Shown here one piece after another: positions 11,480-23,215 of a stretch of DNA of 64,000 nt. The notes beneath the pieces are model-generated. The model worked only from the letters and a program-made list of their open reading frames with translations, was not told the DNA's origin and made no database searches. The position numbers and the translations under genes are program-made. The DNA is from Lobosporangium transversale (taxonomy: Eukaryota > Mortierellomycota > Mortierellomycetes > Mortierellales > Mortierellaceae), in NCBI RefSeq assembly GCF_002105155.1, contig NW_019029008.1:426188-490187 (forward strand), read 5' to 3'. Numbering within the stretch: the first letter of the stretch is position 1; every line of letters starts with the position of its first letter.

Positions 11480-12010
11480 CCTACGTCAGGAGGAGAAGCT
11501 CTGCCATCACATAGCAACAGTATTGACAATAGACTGTTTTGCCGGCATAAAATGTCTCCATCTCGATGATGCCGTTGACAACCTCGTGAAAACGCTTACG
11601 ACTCGCTGTCTCTTTCACCACAGCGGTTGCACTGATAGGTACCAGTAGTGGGTCGCGCCGATTCTTTGATCGGTTTTCTAGGCAGAAAATCGTTTGTTTC
11701 GATTATTCTTATTTTTGTTAGCTGATTAGCGATTACTTTCCTTCTCAACACGAGGCTCTTGTGCTTGGACAGGAGCTATTCAGCAAGTCTTCGTCACTGA
11801 TGGGAGCCGCAAAGACAGCTTGTTCCTCTTGGAGTAACTTATCAATCTCCATATATTGCTCAATGTCGCCTAGGGCATAATCACCATACCGCGATTCATG
11901 GCCGGTGAGACTGGGCTGACTTGCGACCGTATTGCTTGCAGACGCCTGGTGGATTTGTTGGGAGGAGAAGACAGGGTTGTTTCTGTTTTTGTTTTATGGA
12001 TCTGTAATAC
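11480..12010 (-). pseudogene. Decayed protein-coding relic of unknown family, with a CxxC segment
   Basis: On the minus strand the region reads as protein in alternating frames. About 11990-11745 gives QPSLTGHESRYGDYALGDIE and an acidic continuation, ending in a stop. About 11670-11600 gives ARPTTGTYQCNRCGERDSES followed by a stop. About 11640-11490 gives RKRFHEVVNGIIEMETFYAG and a Cys-containing tail. The composition looks like coding sequence, but stops and frame changes break it and I see no introns that join all parts. The YQCNRCG piece looks like half of a zinc-binding site. I do not recognise the family. Confidence 0.4.
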
Positions 12011-12820
12011 TGCGAAGAAACTTCACTTAAAAAAATGGAAGATAAATGAGAACAGTGTGGATCGCAGCATAGTGGCATTTCCTTTTGTACATGTACGTTC
12101 GTACGTGTGATCGAATATGCAATTAGACGAAATATGCAACCTTATCCAAGGGGTTTTTTTTCGTGAGAAAGCAATGAAGGCATCTTATTTTAGGCATGTG
12201 CATATACAAAATTGATATGTGTTTGAATGTGTATTATCCATTCTGTAGCTGTGTGTAATCAATCTTTTATTGATGCTCGAGATTTTAGAATAAATGGTGA
12301 ATGATGTCTGGGGTCTGGGGTAGCAGAGCACTTGGTCAAGTAGGCTGCTGAACCAGCATATTGAATAAATAAACCCACACGTGCTTTTGTTCACAAAATC
12401 GCTGGATAAAAGCCCCACGTGATGGGGCCTATGATATGATTACCCTTAATAGACATGGTAACTCCATTGTCTTTCATTTATTGGAAGACCCAAACACCAC
12501 CACATATCAAGGGACACAGACACAAGAATTACTTTCTCATCTATTAATTGCTTCATGAACATCTTTCTCACACATACTTTCACACTCGTACATTCACATT
12601 CCTCTCCTCCTCTCTCTTTCTCCTTTTTCTTCCATCCGTGCACGCATTATAAACATTACGCACATTAAAGAAATTCTTTGCGTTTATTTTACCATTATAC
12701 ATCGCTTATTTTTTCATTTTATTATTTTTTTTTATTTTATTATTATTACTTTTTTTTTTTTTTTCTTTATTATTTTTTTGTTTCCAAATAATTCATTGCA
12801 AAAGTTGATTTTCTCTCTCC

Positions 12821-14705
12821 ATGGTTGGTTGGAATCCAAAGGGGGTTTATACGGTTCATCGAGGCGCTTCTTTGAGCAATCGTAATGGTGATGGTAACAG
12901 TAATGAGTTCTTTCAGTTCAAATGTAAGACATTCCCTCCTTAAAATAAAAAAAAAAGCCTTTTTAAAATATTGTAATGAATGATTTGTTTTCATAGAGAT
13001 CTAAAAAAGAAGCCAATAATTGTTTTTTTTATATAGATAATTTTACACCCGAATCCGTAGATAAATCTAAACCTGGAGTATTGATCGGGAACGGTGAAGG
13101 ATTTGAACTTGAGTTTGCAGGCAATAATGGAGGTGGTAATGGTGCCGGGGGAGGACCTAATGCAGATCACACGACTGTAAATGGCGTAGGTAGTGTGGGA
13201 AGTGAGACAATTGCATGGACTTCTCCTGCAGAACGACCGGGGCGTGCTGTCGATTGTTTATTAATTTTTGATGAGGAGACTCAGGTAAAAAAAGAAAAAA
13301 TTAAGATTTATATTTTTATCTGTGGGTTGATCTTTTGGCGTTGATATCAAGCGCCGTAAGACAATCAACGGAGAATACGAGTAATTGTCAAAATCACCCT
13401 TTTTTTAATTTTTATGGTATGATGCTACTAGACATTCACATTAGAAAGGCAACACGCCGCATTCTCCTTCCTCCACCGCAGAGGTGGTGGCGGAGCCAAG
13501 CCTCAGATGATTCATTTGCCCAATAGTACCAATACCGCAACTGCGGTATCATCTCCAGTGATTACTCCCACAGTGACAACCCCCGTGTTGAATAACAAAC
13601 AGAGTAATGGACGAATAGACAGCAACAATAGTACAAATACCATAAAGCCACGTGCAGGTGTTCAAAAGTCTACAGCGGTTGCCCCTACAATATCGACCCC
13701 TGCAACTTCTTTGAATCGTTCAGCTGCTCAAAATAATGAGGGCATAGGATCAGCAACAACAGCATCTGCACCGGCAGTACCGACAGGCGGCGATGCAGAT
13801 CAGGATCCAGATGATGATACGCTCGACATGTTGATGGACATTGAAAATGCGATGAATGATATTGGTGACGAGGATATGAATGATGGTGATGAAGGTGATG
13901 ATGAAGACGAGGAAATGGAGGAAGTCACACCTGTAATCCCAGCGGTTCCAACATCTGTGCCTTTACCAACACTTCCAGCTGCACCAAACAGGCCAGCTAC
14001 AACATCAATATCAACACCCGGTGCCACAAAGCCTACCTCCACTGGCAAACCAAAAGGACGGCCGCGTGTCAACATGCCACCACCACCATCTGCTCGTGTT
14101 AATGCCAATGCCAATGCAGCAGCAGCAAAGCCGGCATCTATAGCAGGTGCATCATCACCAGCTCAGCCCATATCACTGTCTGCAATGTCAGCAGGGTTAG
14201 CAAAGCCGCCTCGACAACGTAAGGTTTCGACATCTGGAAGTGATTCAGATTCAGGGTCATCGTCGTCTGGTTCTGGCTCTGGATCTAGTTCCGGTAGCTC
14301 TTCAGGAAGTTCGAGTTCAGGATCAGGATCGGATTCTGGTTCAGGTTCTGGCTCCGGATCGGATTCAGATTCAGGAGATGACCGAAGGAATAAACGCCCA
14401 CGAGTACCTAGAGCAGGAGGACCTGTGCAGCCACAACATCGTGGAGCAATTGGTCTTGGTCTGTCAACACCTGTTGGTGACGCAAATTTTGGCGGAGGAG
14501 TAGGAGTAGGGATGGGAGTAGGAGGGCCTGTAACTGGCTCGGTGTCATTGAATTCAACACCAAAGCTGCCAAGTGCAACACGGATGCCAAAACCTAGTGC
14601 TTCGGTAGGAAATACACCAAGAACTGGGACAGGGAAACTGAATTTGCCAACTCTTGTGTCTCCACAAGAACGCTTGCTGAAACAACAGCAGCAACAGCAG
14701 CTACT

Positions 14706-14778
<73 letters not shown>

Positions 14779-14943
14779 AGGCAAAAGAACCCAAGTTCAC
14801 CAACAGATGCATTAAGTGAGGAAGAGGATCTCGTCAATTTCCTTGAAGAGAATATCAAGGTGAGTTTAACACCAAAAAAAAATATTGCTTTTTACGGTTA
14901 GTTGGATTACGGATCTGAGTCACTACCTGAGGCATGCGTTTCT

Positions 14944-14974
<31 letters not shown>

Positions 14975-15128
14975 GTCCATTATGTCTATATAGGAGGACA
15001 AGCCGACGTCAACCGAACCTGTCAAGCCTAGAGGACCTATCTCTTTGAACGCGTACACGGAGACGGTGGCTGGAGGACAGTTCATCAATGATGATGAAGG
15101 TGGCATCACCAGTAGCGATGAAGACTGA
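12821..15128 (+). CDS. EAF: ELL-associated factor (EAF family) transcription elongation protein
   Basis: EAF proteins bind ELL and stimulate RNA polymerase II elongation in the nucleus. Exons by eye: 12821-12923, 13037-13284, an exon ending at 13380, 13445-14859 and 14994-15128. The spliced N-terminus gives EFFQFKYNFTPESVDKSKPG and then PGRAVDCLLIFDEETQ. This is the EAF N-terminal signature (human: VRYDF..., DCVLIINHDTG), followed by SSAVRQSTENTKR in the place of SSSIQVKKTR. The rest is low complexity: acidic Asp/Glu-rich, Ser/Gly-rich (14240-14390) and a polyglutamine run (14683-14780). It ends in an acidic tail (DDEGGITSSDED), typical of the transactivation part. Phases agree for all introns except intron 2, which has no AG acceptor in the required frame between 13285 and 13350. 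Either the acceptor is non-canonical or this intron carries a mutation. The upstream ATG at 12821 gives the expected domain start. Confidence 0.85.
14683..14780 (+). repeat. CAG/CAA trinucleotide repeat coding polyglutamine
   Basis: CAG, CAA and CAGCAA units encode about 30 Gln inside the EAF gene. The first half alternates CAGCAA and the second half is pure CAA. Expect length polymorphism between strains. Confidence 0.9.
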
Positions 15129-15167
15129 ACAAGTTTTTTTTTTCTCTTTTTTTCTCTTTTTTTTCTA

Positions 15168-15200
<33 letters not shown>

Positions 15201-18050
15201 TTCTTGCCACATGGAGAATAGGATTCAGAACTATTCGACCATACATGTATATTAGAATAAATAAACTTTAACCAAACAATGCAAAGAAAAAAAAAAAACT
15301 AAGCATTTAAAGAAAAGGAGAAAGGCGGGAAATTAAAATTAAAAAAAAAAAAGGCGCATTGGCATGTTTGTTCTGACTTATTTTTTTGTTCAATAGAGGT
15401 TCGATCGATCTTTTTAAACTTTTTTCATTTTTAATTTCTTTGTATCAACCAAGAAATATATTCAAACTTTGGCATGTAGCATATATACTCTCCACAAAGT
15501 ATATGTTTGTCAAATAGAGGAGCAATGAACCATATAAAAAGATACATGCCTGTGTGGAAAACCCTTCCTTATATGTTTGCATGTGTGGACTGATTGTCTT
15601 CCATATTTATACATTTGCATGTCCTGAACATGATGCACAGTAGTGCACAAGTAAGCCGCAGTTCTTTTTTTTTTTTTTTTTTTTTTTGACCTAGTAATGC
15701 AATATCCTAGTAAGGAGAAAAGATCATTATAATTTGAGGCACAGGAAGAGAGACAAAGAGAAAGAGAAGAACAAGTCGATCAAAATCAGCAAGGACATTG
15801 GAGGAAAGAGATGAATGGATATACAGTATATGATATCTAATGGTAATTATGATGGGCTGTTGAGACCAAATGTTTTCAGAGCGCAGCTCGTATTTACATG
15901 TTTACATTTTCCTGTACATTTTTACATATACGCAGTACACTTAAATGTCTACATACCCTAAGCATTTAGCCTTTATAAACATTCATATAATTGTGTGTAC
16001 TGTGTATACCTTTCCATTTATACACAGTCTTCATAATTTGTATATACAGTATATTAGCGTTGAAACTAGAGCAAGGATACATGAACAGTGTTGATCGGAG
16101 CTGGGAGAGATCTGATTTATTTAGAAAGTGCAAAAGTATGGACTACAAGATTAGACTAGCAAATTGGACGCGAAGGATATGAAAAATAGAAGTGGAGATA
16201 TAGACAAAAACTACATTCAACATTATCCATAGCATATACTATACATATTTAAACATATATATTTACGACTAAAAGAGATAAAAGGCGACAAGAGATGGAG
16301 ATGGAGGAGATGGTTTTAGACCAATGGATAGACAGAACGGAGTAGTTCAGGGGGGAGTTAATGTATAGTTTCCTATTTGTTTGCTCTACTGTTGTACCAT
16401 TGCCATTGAACCACTATAGCGGATAAATGACATTCGTTGCAATGTCGCGATTTTTCTTGTTTATTTGTTTTGATCCAAATATTGTTATAAGTATTATTGT
16501 TATTATTATTTTATTTGTTCCGGTTTATTCGTACCCTTCTTAAAAAAGGATTGGTTAGATGAACAAAGCGTTGACCGTTGTAAAGCTTATTTTAGTGGAA
16601 GCATCGCATCTCTTAATCTGTTTCTCTCCAAGGCGTAACTGAGCACGATTTTTTTTTTTTTTTTTTTTTTTTTTTTGTTACTTCTATTGTTACTCCGTTT
16701 TTTTTTGCATTGTTTGAGTATGCTATCCTACAAAAGATCTTTCTAATTGTTACTGTTGTTGTTATTTCTAAATTCGCTACTGCCGTCTACAGTTAATTCT
16801 TTCAATATCCGATTGGATAGGTGAATAAACCGATTTTACTTACCTCAGTTCAGTTCGGTGAGCCTCTTTTCTTTTTTTAGCCCTAACCTGTCCTTTTTGT
16901 AGATATATACCTCCATTACCTAGTCAGCCTGTCCACGTTTCTCAAAAGTCTCATCAGCATCACCATAGTCATCCTGTCCTCCCCTAATGCCCGATACCAT
17001 CATTATTTTTTATTATAAATGCATGCTGTTCTTTTTTTTTTTTTTTTTTCATTTTGCTCTCTTTTACTGTTTGCTAAGCACAGGTGAATAAAAAATAAAA
17101 AATAAAAAATAAAAAAATTGCTGTGGGATGATCAAGTACAAGAACAAATATACAACGAAATACAAAAAAGACAAAAACCAATGCCTCATTATGCATGCCA
17201 AAGGACCGAACGATCGCATTCAAATCCCTCACATGTACAGTAGTCATATAAATATACATATTTTAAAATACGTATACGCATTTATTTATTTACCAAAGAT
17301 ATATAAAATACATTTCACAAATAAACATTTTCATTTTCAATGCAGTACGCTTGGGCAATGCAATGCAAAAAAAAAAAAATAACCAGAGCCAGTCCAACCC
17401 AGCCCATCCAAATACATTCCTCTTATTCAAAAAAAACTCAATCTCTTTTTTGCACAGACACTATGTAACACATCCAAAATGTGTGAACACAAAAACACAA
17501 AAGTAGGACACAGACTTTGAAACAAAGGGACGTTGCGAAAAAAAGGGGGTGAAGAAGGGGGGGGGGGGAAGCAAGAACAGGGTCACTTCTTGCTGTTGTC
17601 TATGGGTCATGATGATCAGCATTAAACATCCATCATCACTACTTTAACAATAGTTTCCTTATCAGTAACATGTCTAAAATCAATAGAGAGTTAGGAAAAA
17701 AATAAGTAAATCATCGAGGAGAAGGGACGATGATAGATCAAACTTGCAAAAGGGTACATGCATACGAATGCGAATGCAAAAGAGCAAAGCAGAATCCATT
17801 GAGCTCGCTCTGTGTTTTTTTTCCTGATCTCCATCTTTACTTTTTTTATTCACCTCTGTCGGGATAGGAATTACAAGACTGATCAATAGCCATTGACCAT
17901 TGGTCATGAAGTGTGGACTATGGAGAAATGCTGTACTTCTGTGCATGTTTTGCATGTTTTGAATATTTGAATGTATTATATATATTTATATAAATATTTT
18001 TGTCAAATGCATATCCTTGTATTACTTGAATTTTCCGCAGACGTTTCATC
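15129..18050. other. Intergenic region, no gene seen
   Basis: About 2.9 kb between the EAF stop and the next promoter. It holds the EAF 3' end (AATAAA-like signals near 15257), long T runs at 15171-15195, 15666-15687 and 16651-16676, an A-rich (AAAAAAT)n stretch at 17091-17116 and a run of G near 17560. Short frames (15991-16182, 17128-17382, 17680-17955) have no support. Confidence 0.5.
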
Positions 18051-18305
18051 TTTTTTATTTCTCTTTTGTCTCCTCTCTTTTTTTCTTTTTTCCTTTCTCT
18101 TCTAAGCTATTCATCAACTATCAATTCCTTTAAATATTCCTCTTTCTTTCTCTCTTTCCTTTTCCTTTTTTTTAATTCCTTGATAGCATTTTATTTTTCT
18201 TTTTTACTGTTTATTGTCCTTCTTACCGTCTCTCCGTCTTTTTCTACCTTCCCGTACATCTTCATACCCTCTCGGATCAAATAATACACAAACAAACAAA
18301 AAAAA
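18050..18305 (+). promoter_or_regulatory. Pyrimidine-rich promoter / 5' leader
   Basis: A strongly CT-rich stretch ends in an A-rich leader (ACAAACAAACAAAAAAAA) directly before the ATG at 18306. This is the usual composition of fungal core promoters and leaders. No TATA box is obvious. Confidence 0.45.
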
Positions 18306-21300
18306 ATGTCAACTATCATCAGAGCAAGGACTTGGTTCAAGTCTAAGAAACAACACAAGAACCAACAGAAACGACATCCTCAGCATTCATCTACATATTC
18401 CGCCCCATCCATCTCATCTCCCTCGCCTGCTGCATCCACACTTTCGCCTCCATCTTCAGCCTCGGCCTCTGCCACTTCTGACTCCCCCTCTTTGAGCTAT
18501 TCTCATCCTCATCCTCATTCCCATTCCCGCTCTTGTTTAGGGTCAGAATCACGGTCAGGATCAGGGTCAGGGTCAGGGTCAGGGTCAGGGTCAGGGTCAG
18601 GGTCAGGGTCAGGGTCAGAGTCAGGGACTGGTCCAGTTCTTGAAGATCCACAACAATCAGCCTATATGACCACAGCATCTAAAGCCATGCCACACTATTT
18701 CTCCACTTGTTCTTTTCCTTCTTCCCCTTCATTTCCAACCACCTCCTTGAATCCACCTGTGAACACCACCACTGATACCACTGAAAACAACACCGAAATG
18801 TTCAATAGCGAGTCTCTAATAGAGAGCGTAAAAGCTACAACAAAAACAACTGCAGTTACTGCAACTGCAACACCAAATTCAACAGCAACTAGAAAATCAA
18901 TGAATTCCACTTTTTATCCTACTACAACTACTTCCTCTCCATCACCTACTTCTTCTTTTGCACGTAACTATAACAGCTATAACAATTACAACTACAACTA
19001 CAATTACATCTACACCAATAATAATAACAGCCTCTTCATGTCAGCTGACACTCAACCAATATCTACAACGTTTCCAAATGAGAGACAAGTGTTTCATCAC
19101 TCATTGCCACCACATCAACAAATAGAGTATCAATCCCAACTTCAATATAAACAGCAATATGAACAACAGCGGTTTGTAGAACCAATGGAGCTGTTTACAG
19201 AAATGAATTCCCATTATCGGAAAAGTCCACCGATGCCACCGATCTCGATTAAAATCCCTGGTCAACAAGCTCCCTTGCAGATCCGAGGAAGTCTTGCCAT
19301 CTCTAGTCTCCAACGGCAACAACAGCAAATTCAACAACAGCAACAACGATTAAAAGCAAAAGAAAAAGAAAAAGAAAGACTTCAGCAACAACAGTCATTA
19401 TTAAAGCCCGACTCGAATAAATATTTCATAAGAGGAGGTGTAACAGCATCTTCGGCTTCAACTTCAAGATCAAGCTCTATGATCGGATATAGGTTACTCA
19501 GAGGTCTTTCAACACGATTCCATCCTCATCAAGATCATTCAACAACAGAACCCATTCCTGTTGTAGAGACTGTGGTAAGCATATATTTTATATTTTTATC
19601 TTTTTTTTTTTTTTTTTTTTTTTTTTTCTTTGCCCTCTCATTTTTGACTATTAGACGATAGACTATGATAATTTGCATTATTTGCATTCATATTATCTGA
19701 GTAATATAAAGGGATGGGAAATACAAAAAGAAAGAAGAGGGGGGGAGATGTGCAACTTTTGGAGGGATTGCGATACTGCCATTCATGATGTGGCATGGCA
19801 TAGGAAGGTTGAAATTTGAATTTATTTAAAGCTGTGTGGGTTATATTGTTGATTTCGTAATTTACTTTGGTCTGGAAGGTTTACTGGCAAAATTGCAGAA
19901 AAAGGGTGTACTTTTGATGTTTATATTTACGTTCATGTTTGATTGCGATTGAAGGAGAAAAGGAAACCAGGGGTGTTGACAGAAAGAAAGCGAGTGAGTG
20001 AGTGTCCGGTGACGATGACTATGATGACGATCAAACACGATAAGAAGCATAATGACGATATGTGGGTGTGAATAACTACTGGCTAGTAGAGGAGATAACA
20101 GGTAGGAATTTGTGGCAACTGACTCTGTTCGACTTATTTAGTAGCTCGGAAATAAGGGAAGGAGGTGATCGGGGATATAGGTACAGAGAGGGAAGCAACC
20201 TCAAGTTTGTATGTGTTCGTCAATGTGCAGGAGAAGAGGGAGAAAGCAGAGGGGGGAATCTTGGGGGCGAAGGAAAAATAAAAAATAAAAAAAAGAGCCT
20301 TATGGGTGAGTGTTGCAGGGGACACGGTTCACAGGTTCGTAAGTTCAAAGCGCTGCATGCACATGCACATTTTTTTTTTCTTTCCACATTGGGAGGAGGT
20401 AACTTTTGTCGAGAGAAAGGGGGGCCAGGTAGAAAGCGCGCGCAAAAACAATTGTACACTTTGTGTCACCCTGGACTATCACAGACAAGGAAGCAAAGCA
20501 AGGGATTGAAGTGGGACGTGGAAGGATAGGAGGGTCAAAGGGAGAAGAGGAACCATGGAAGAAAAGAGGCAAAAGGGAAAAAAGGGGGGTGGGGAAGGAA
20601 GGATGGGTGAGGGAAGGAGAAAGGGGAGAAGAGGGGTGCAGGCAAAAGGGATTCTGTTGGATCGGTGGGTGGATCTTTCTGTTTCATCTTCCACCACTTT
20701 TGAAGAAAACAGTGCTCGAAGCTGTGTACGCTAGAGCCATGTTCATGATCCATCTCTCTCACTTTCTCTTTCTTCGTCCCGCTTTTTCTTTTGTTTCTTG
20801 GTCCTCTTTCCGATTATTCTTGATATCGTCATTGTACACCTCCTTGTTCCTTTTTGCTCTCTTTTTTTCTTTTTTTTTCTTTTTTGTTTTTTGCTTTCTT
20901 TTTGTTTTTGCTACAAACAAACTCAATCTCTTACGCTTTTTATTTTCTCTCGTTTGTTATTGGATAACCGATGATCTTCCAGGCCCAAGAATATGCAAGA
21001 ACCATCAAGTCCCTGTGGCAGATGGTTGAAGACGAAGAGCTCGCCTATCAGATTGATGCAGCTGCAACGGCGGCTCGTCAACAACAACTACGGATAGAGC
21101 AACAATGTCAGGCTCAGATGGCAACAGCCTCTTCGTTGACTACATCTGCCAAGACTCGTCATAACTTCATCTCCTTCCCTTTGCATCCACTGCACTCTTC
21201 AAAGCCAGAACTCCTTACATCTGTATCTTCATCTCCATTCTTTCCTTCTTCCATTCCCTCTTCTCGTTCCTCTTCTTCCACTTCGTCTCCAATCTCATCT

Positions 21301-22314
21301 AACCATTCCTCCCCTCGCCCACATCCTGATCGTGTCAATACCCAAGACAGTGACAACGACAAAGCCTCAACAATTGATCCCGAAAGACGAATCTGTCGCG
21401 AACCTTGCTGTATTCTAACCAAGCCTAACAGTGATATCAATAGTGGTAACAAGACGCTGTCAAGTCCTTTACAGAGACAAAGACAGACAATGCAGCCACA
21501 GCTCGACTCGACCAGTGATGACTATCCTTCCTGGTCATGGAATCGACCTTCGCCTCTGATTCATGCCTCCAACATTAGCAACTATGACGCTACTTCATAC
21601 CTCCCTGGCGCCGGTGATGGTGGTGACAGTGATGATGAGTCCAACTCTGATGAAGGCCGTGAACGTAAGAGACGCGAGCTTGAAGAATTGGAACGTGAGC
21701 TCATGGTCCTGGGTCTCCAGGGCTATCAAGATGCGTCTGATGGTTTTGAGCTAGAGGTGCAGCAGGCGCAGCACGCACCACAATTGCCAGGAGCTTCCCC
21801 TGCACAACAACAACAGCAACAACAACAGCAACAACAACAGCAACAACAGCAACAACAGACAACCGCTGCAGTATCAAAGTCAGTCTCCCAGGCACAGTCG
21901 TCTATGCAGCGGCCATATCAACGCCGACGACAGAATAGCCTTACATACGAGGAGCGCCGTCTTCAACAAGATACCCGCTGGCAACAGCAGATTACCAAAC
22001 CGATGTCTCCTACTTCATATAAGGGTCCAAAGACAATTAATTACCTTGACGGGATTGAATTGGATGAAGACTCTGACGAGAACGAAGACACTGTTGTTCT
22101 AGCTGTAGCTCACCGAGTCTCTGTCCGTCACCATGCAGACTGGTCCCTGCAGCAGATGGGGGAGCGCCAGCAGGTGGCCTCGTGGGATGTGACCCGAGGT
22201 GTTTCCTGGACGCCCATGCCACGAACTCAACCACAGCTACAGCAGCAACAGAGAAAATTAGCTCCCAAGTACTCTGAGGGACCCATCACTTCGGGTATGA
22301 TTAGTGCACGCTAA
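18306..22314 (+). CDS. Large low-complexity protein of unknown function, two exons, ~866 aa
   Basis: Exon 1 is 18306-19574 and exon 2 is 20983-22314. Both ends are in phase 0 and have good sites (GTAAGC at 19575, TTCCAG before 20983), so I join them across a 1.4-kb intron, which is long for this genome. The protein is mostly low complexity: Ser/Pro/His-rich, a (Ser-Gly)n run (18541-18624), Thr- and Asn/Tyr-rich parts, Gln/Lys-rich helices near 19310-19400, then exon 2 with SLWQMVEDEELAYQIDAAAT at its start. An acidic-to-basic helix (DDESNSDEGRERKRRELEEL) near 21630-21690, a polyGln tract (21807-21857) and an ordered-looking segment near 22080-22210 (HHADWSLQQMGERQQVASWD) follow. I do not recognise a family. 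Two separate genes remain possible, but exon 2 has no convincing start of its own. Confidence 0.6.
18541..18624 (+). repeat. 6-bp minisatellite (TCAGGG)n coding Ser-Gly repeats
   Basis: About a dozen near-identical hexamers (TCAGGG/TCAGGA) within the coding exon. They keep the frame, so copy-number change would alter only protein length. Confidence 0.9.
21807..21857 (+). repeat. CAA/CAG trinucleotide repeat coding polyglutamine
   Basis: A run of about 17 Gln codons, mixed CAA and CAG, in exon 2 of the large low-complexity gene. Confidence 0.9.
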
Positions 22315-22971
22315 TCTACCCTGGCTCTCTTTTTATTTTCTTTCTTTCCCTTCCACATGTACTTTCTCACTTGTTCATTAGTTCATTTGTGTATAATTTC
22401 CCTCTTCCCCCCCCTTCTTTCGTTTATTACAACGAAAACGACAAAAAAAAAAAAAAAAAAAAAAAAAAAAACAAAAGACAAAAAATATCTTCACGAAAAA
22501 AAGGCCAATCAATTTCTTTTACATTTACATGCTATTCAATTGTATTTTATGTTCTTATGTCAACAACATTTTTAACGACCTCCCCACTCCTTCTCAACCT
22601 AACGAAACTCTATTGAAGTTTATGGTTATGTTAATAAAGAAAAAGAAAAAAAATGAATTACTTTAATGCATCCCTTATTTTGAGAAAGAAAAAAAATAAG
22701 TTCAAAGCATAAATACGCCGTTAATGTTGATGTGTTGATGGCTTTTAAATCCTAACGACTAGTTAAAGACACGACTTGTTGGGTTGTTTTTCCACAAACC
22801 CTAACGTCACGTGCGTAATTGACACAACCTCTTTTTAAAATGATCATGCTCTCATCTCTTGACTCTTTCGAATGTATTTGAGGGTAGAGAGTACTACTTC
22901 AGAAGGTACACATTCTATTGGAAAGCTTCTTTCTCCTTTGAACAATTATAAAGAGTCATTCCTCTCTATTT

Positions 22972-23005
<34 letters not shown>

Positions 23006-23215
23006 CCTCATTACATGAAGAAACATAAGACATTAGGCAAGTATTACAAATAGTAATAGGGGTAGTAAGCGAGCGTATATGTTTGATAAATCTAGTGTTC
23101 TTTTTTGTGAATAGTTTTTTCGTCTTTATTAAAAGGAACTTTTGCAAAAGTTCTAATTATCGAAATAAAATCTGTACAATTTTGGACTAGAAGACTCCTT
23201 CCCCTCCTTTTTTTT
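22315..23215. other. Convergent intergenic region
   Basis: This region lies between two genes that end toward each other. It contains A/T homopolymers (22443-22470, 22971-23004), AATAAAG-type signals near 22634 and a CACGTG E-box within GTCACGTGCG at 22806-22815. No gene is visible. Confidence 0.5.

Noticed and set aside
14163-14858. Cys-rich 231-codon minus-strand frame
   Set aside because: Shadow of the polyglutamine and Ser/Gly repeats of EAF on the other strand.
18391-18678. Minus-strand Leu-Thr repeat frame
   Set aside because: Reverse translation of the (TCAGGG)n repeat of the sense gene.
20062-21029. Two overlapping frames in the 1.4-kb intron
   Set aside because: Low-complexity Gly/Glu/Lys or Phe-rich, no motifs, and they are out of frame with the flanking exons.
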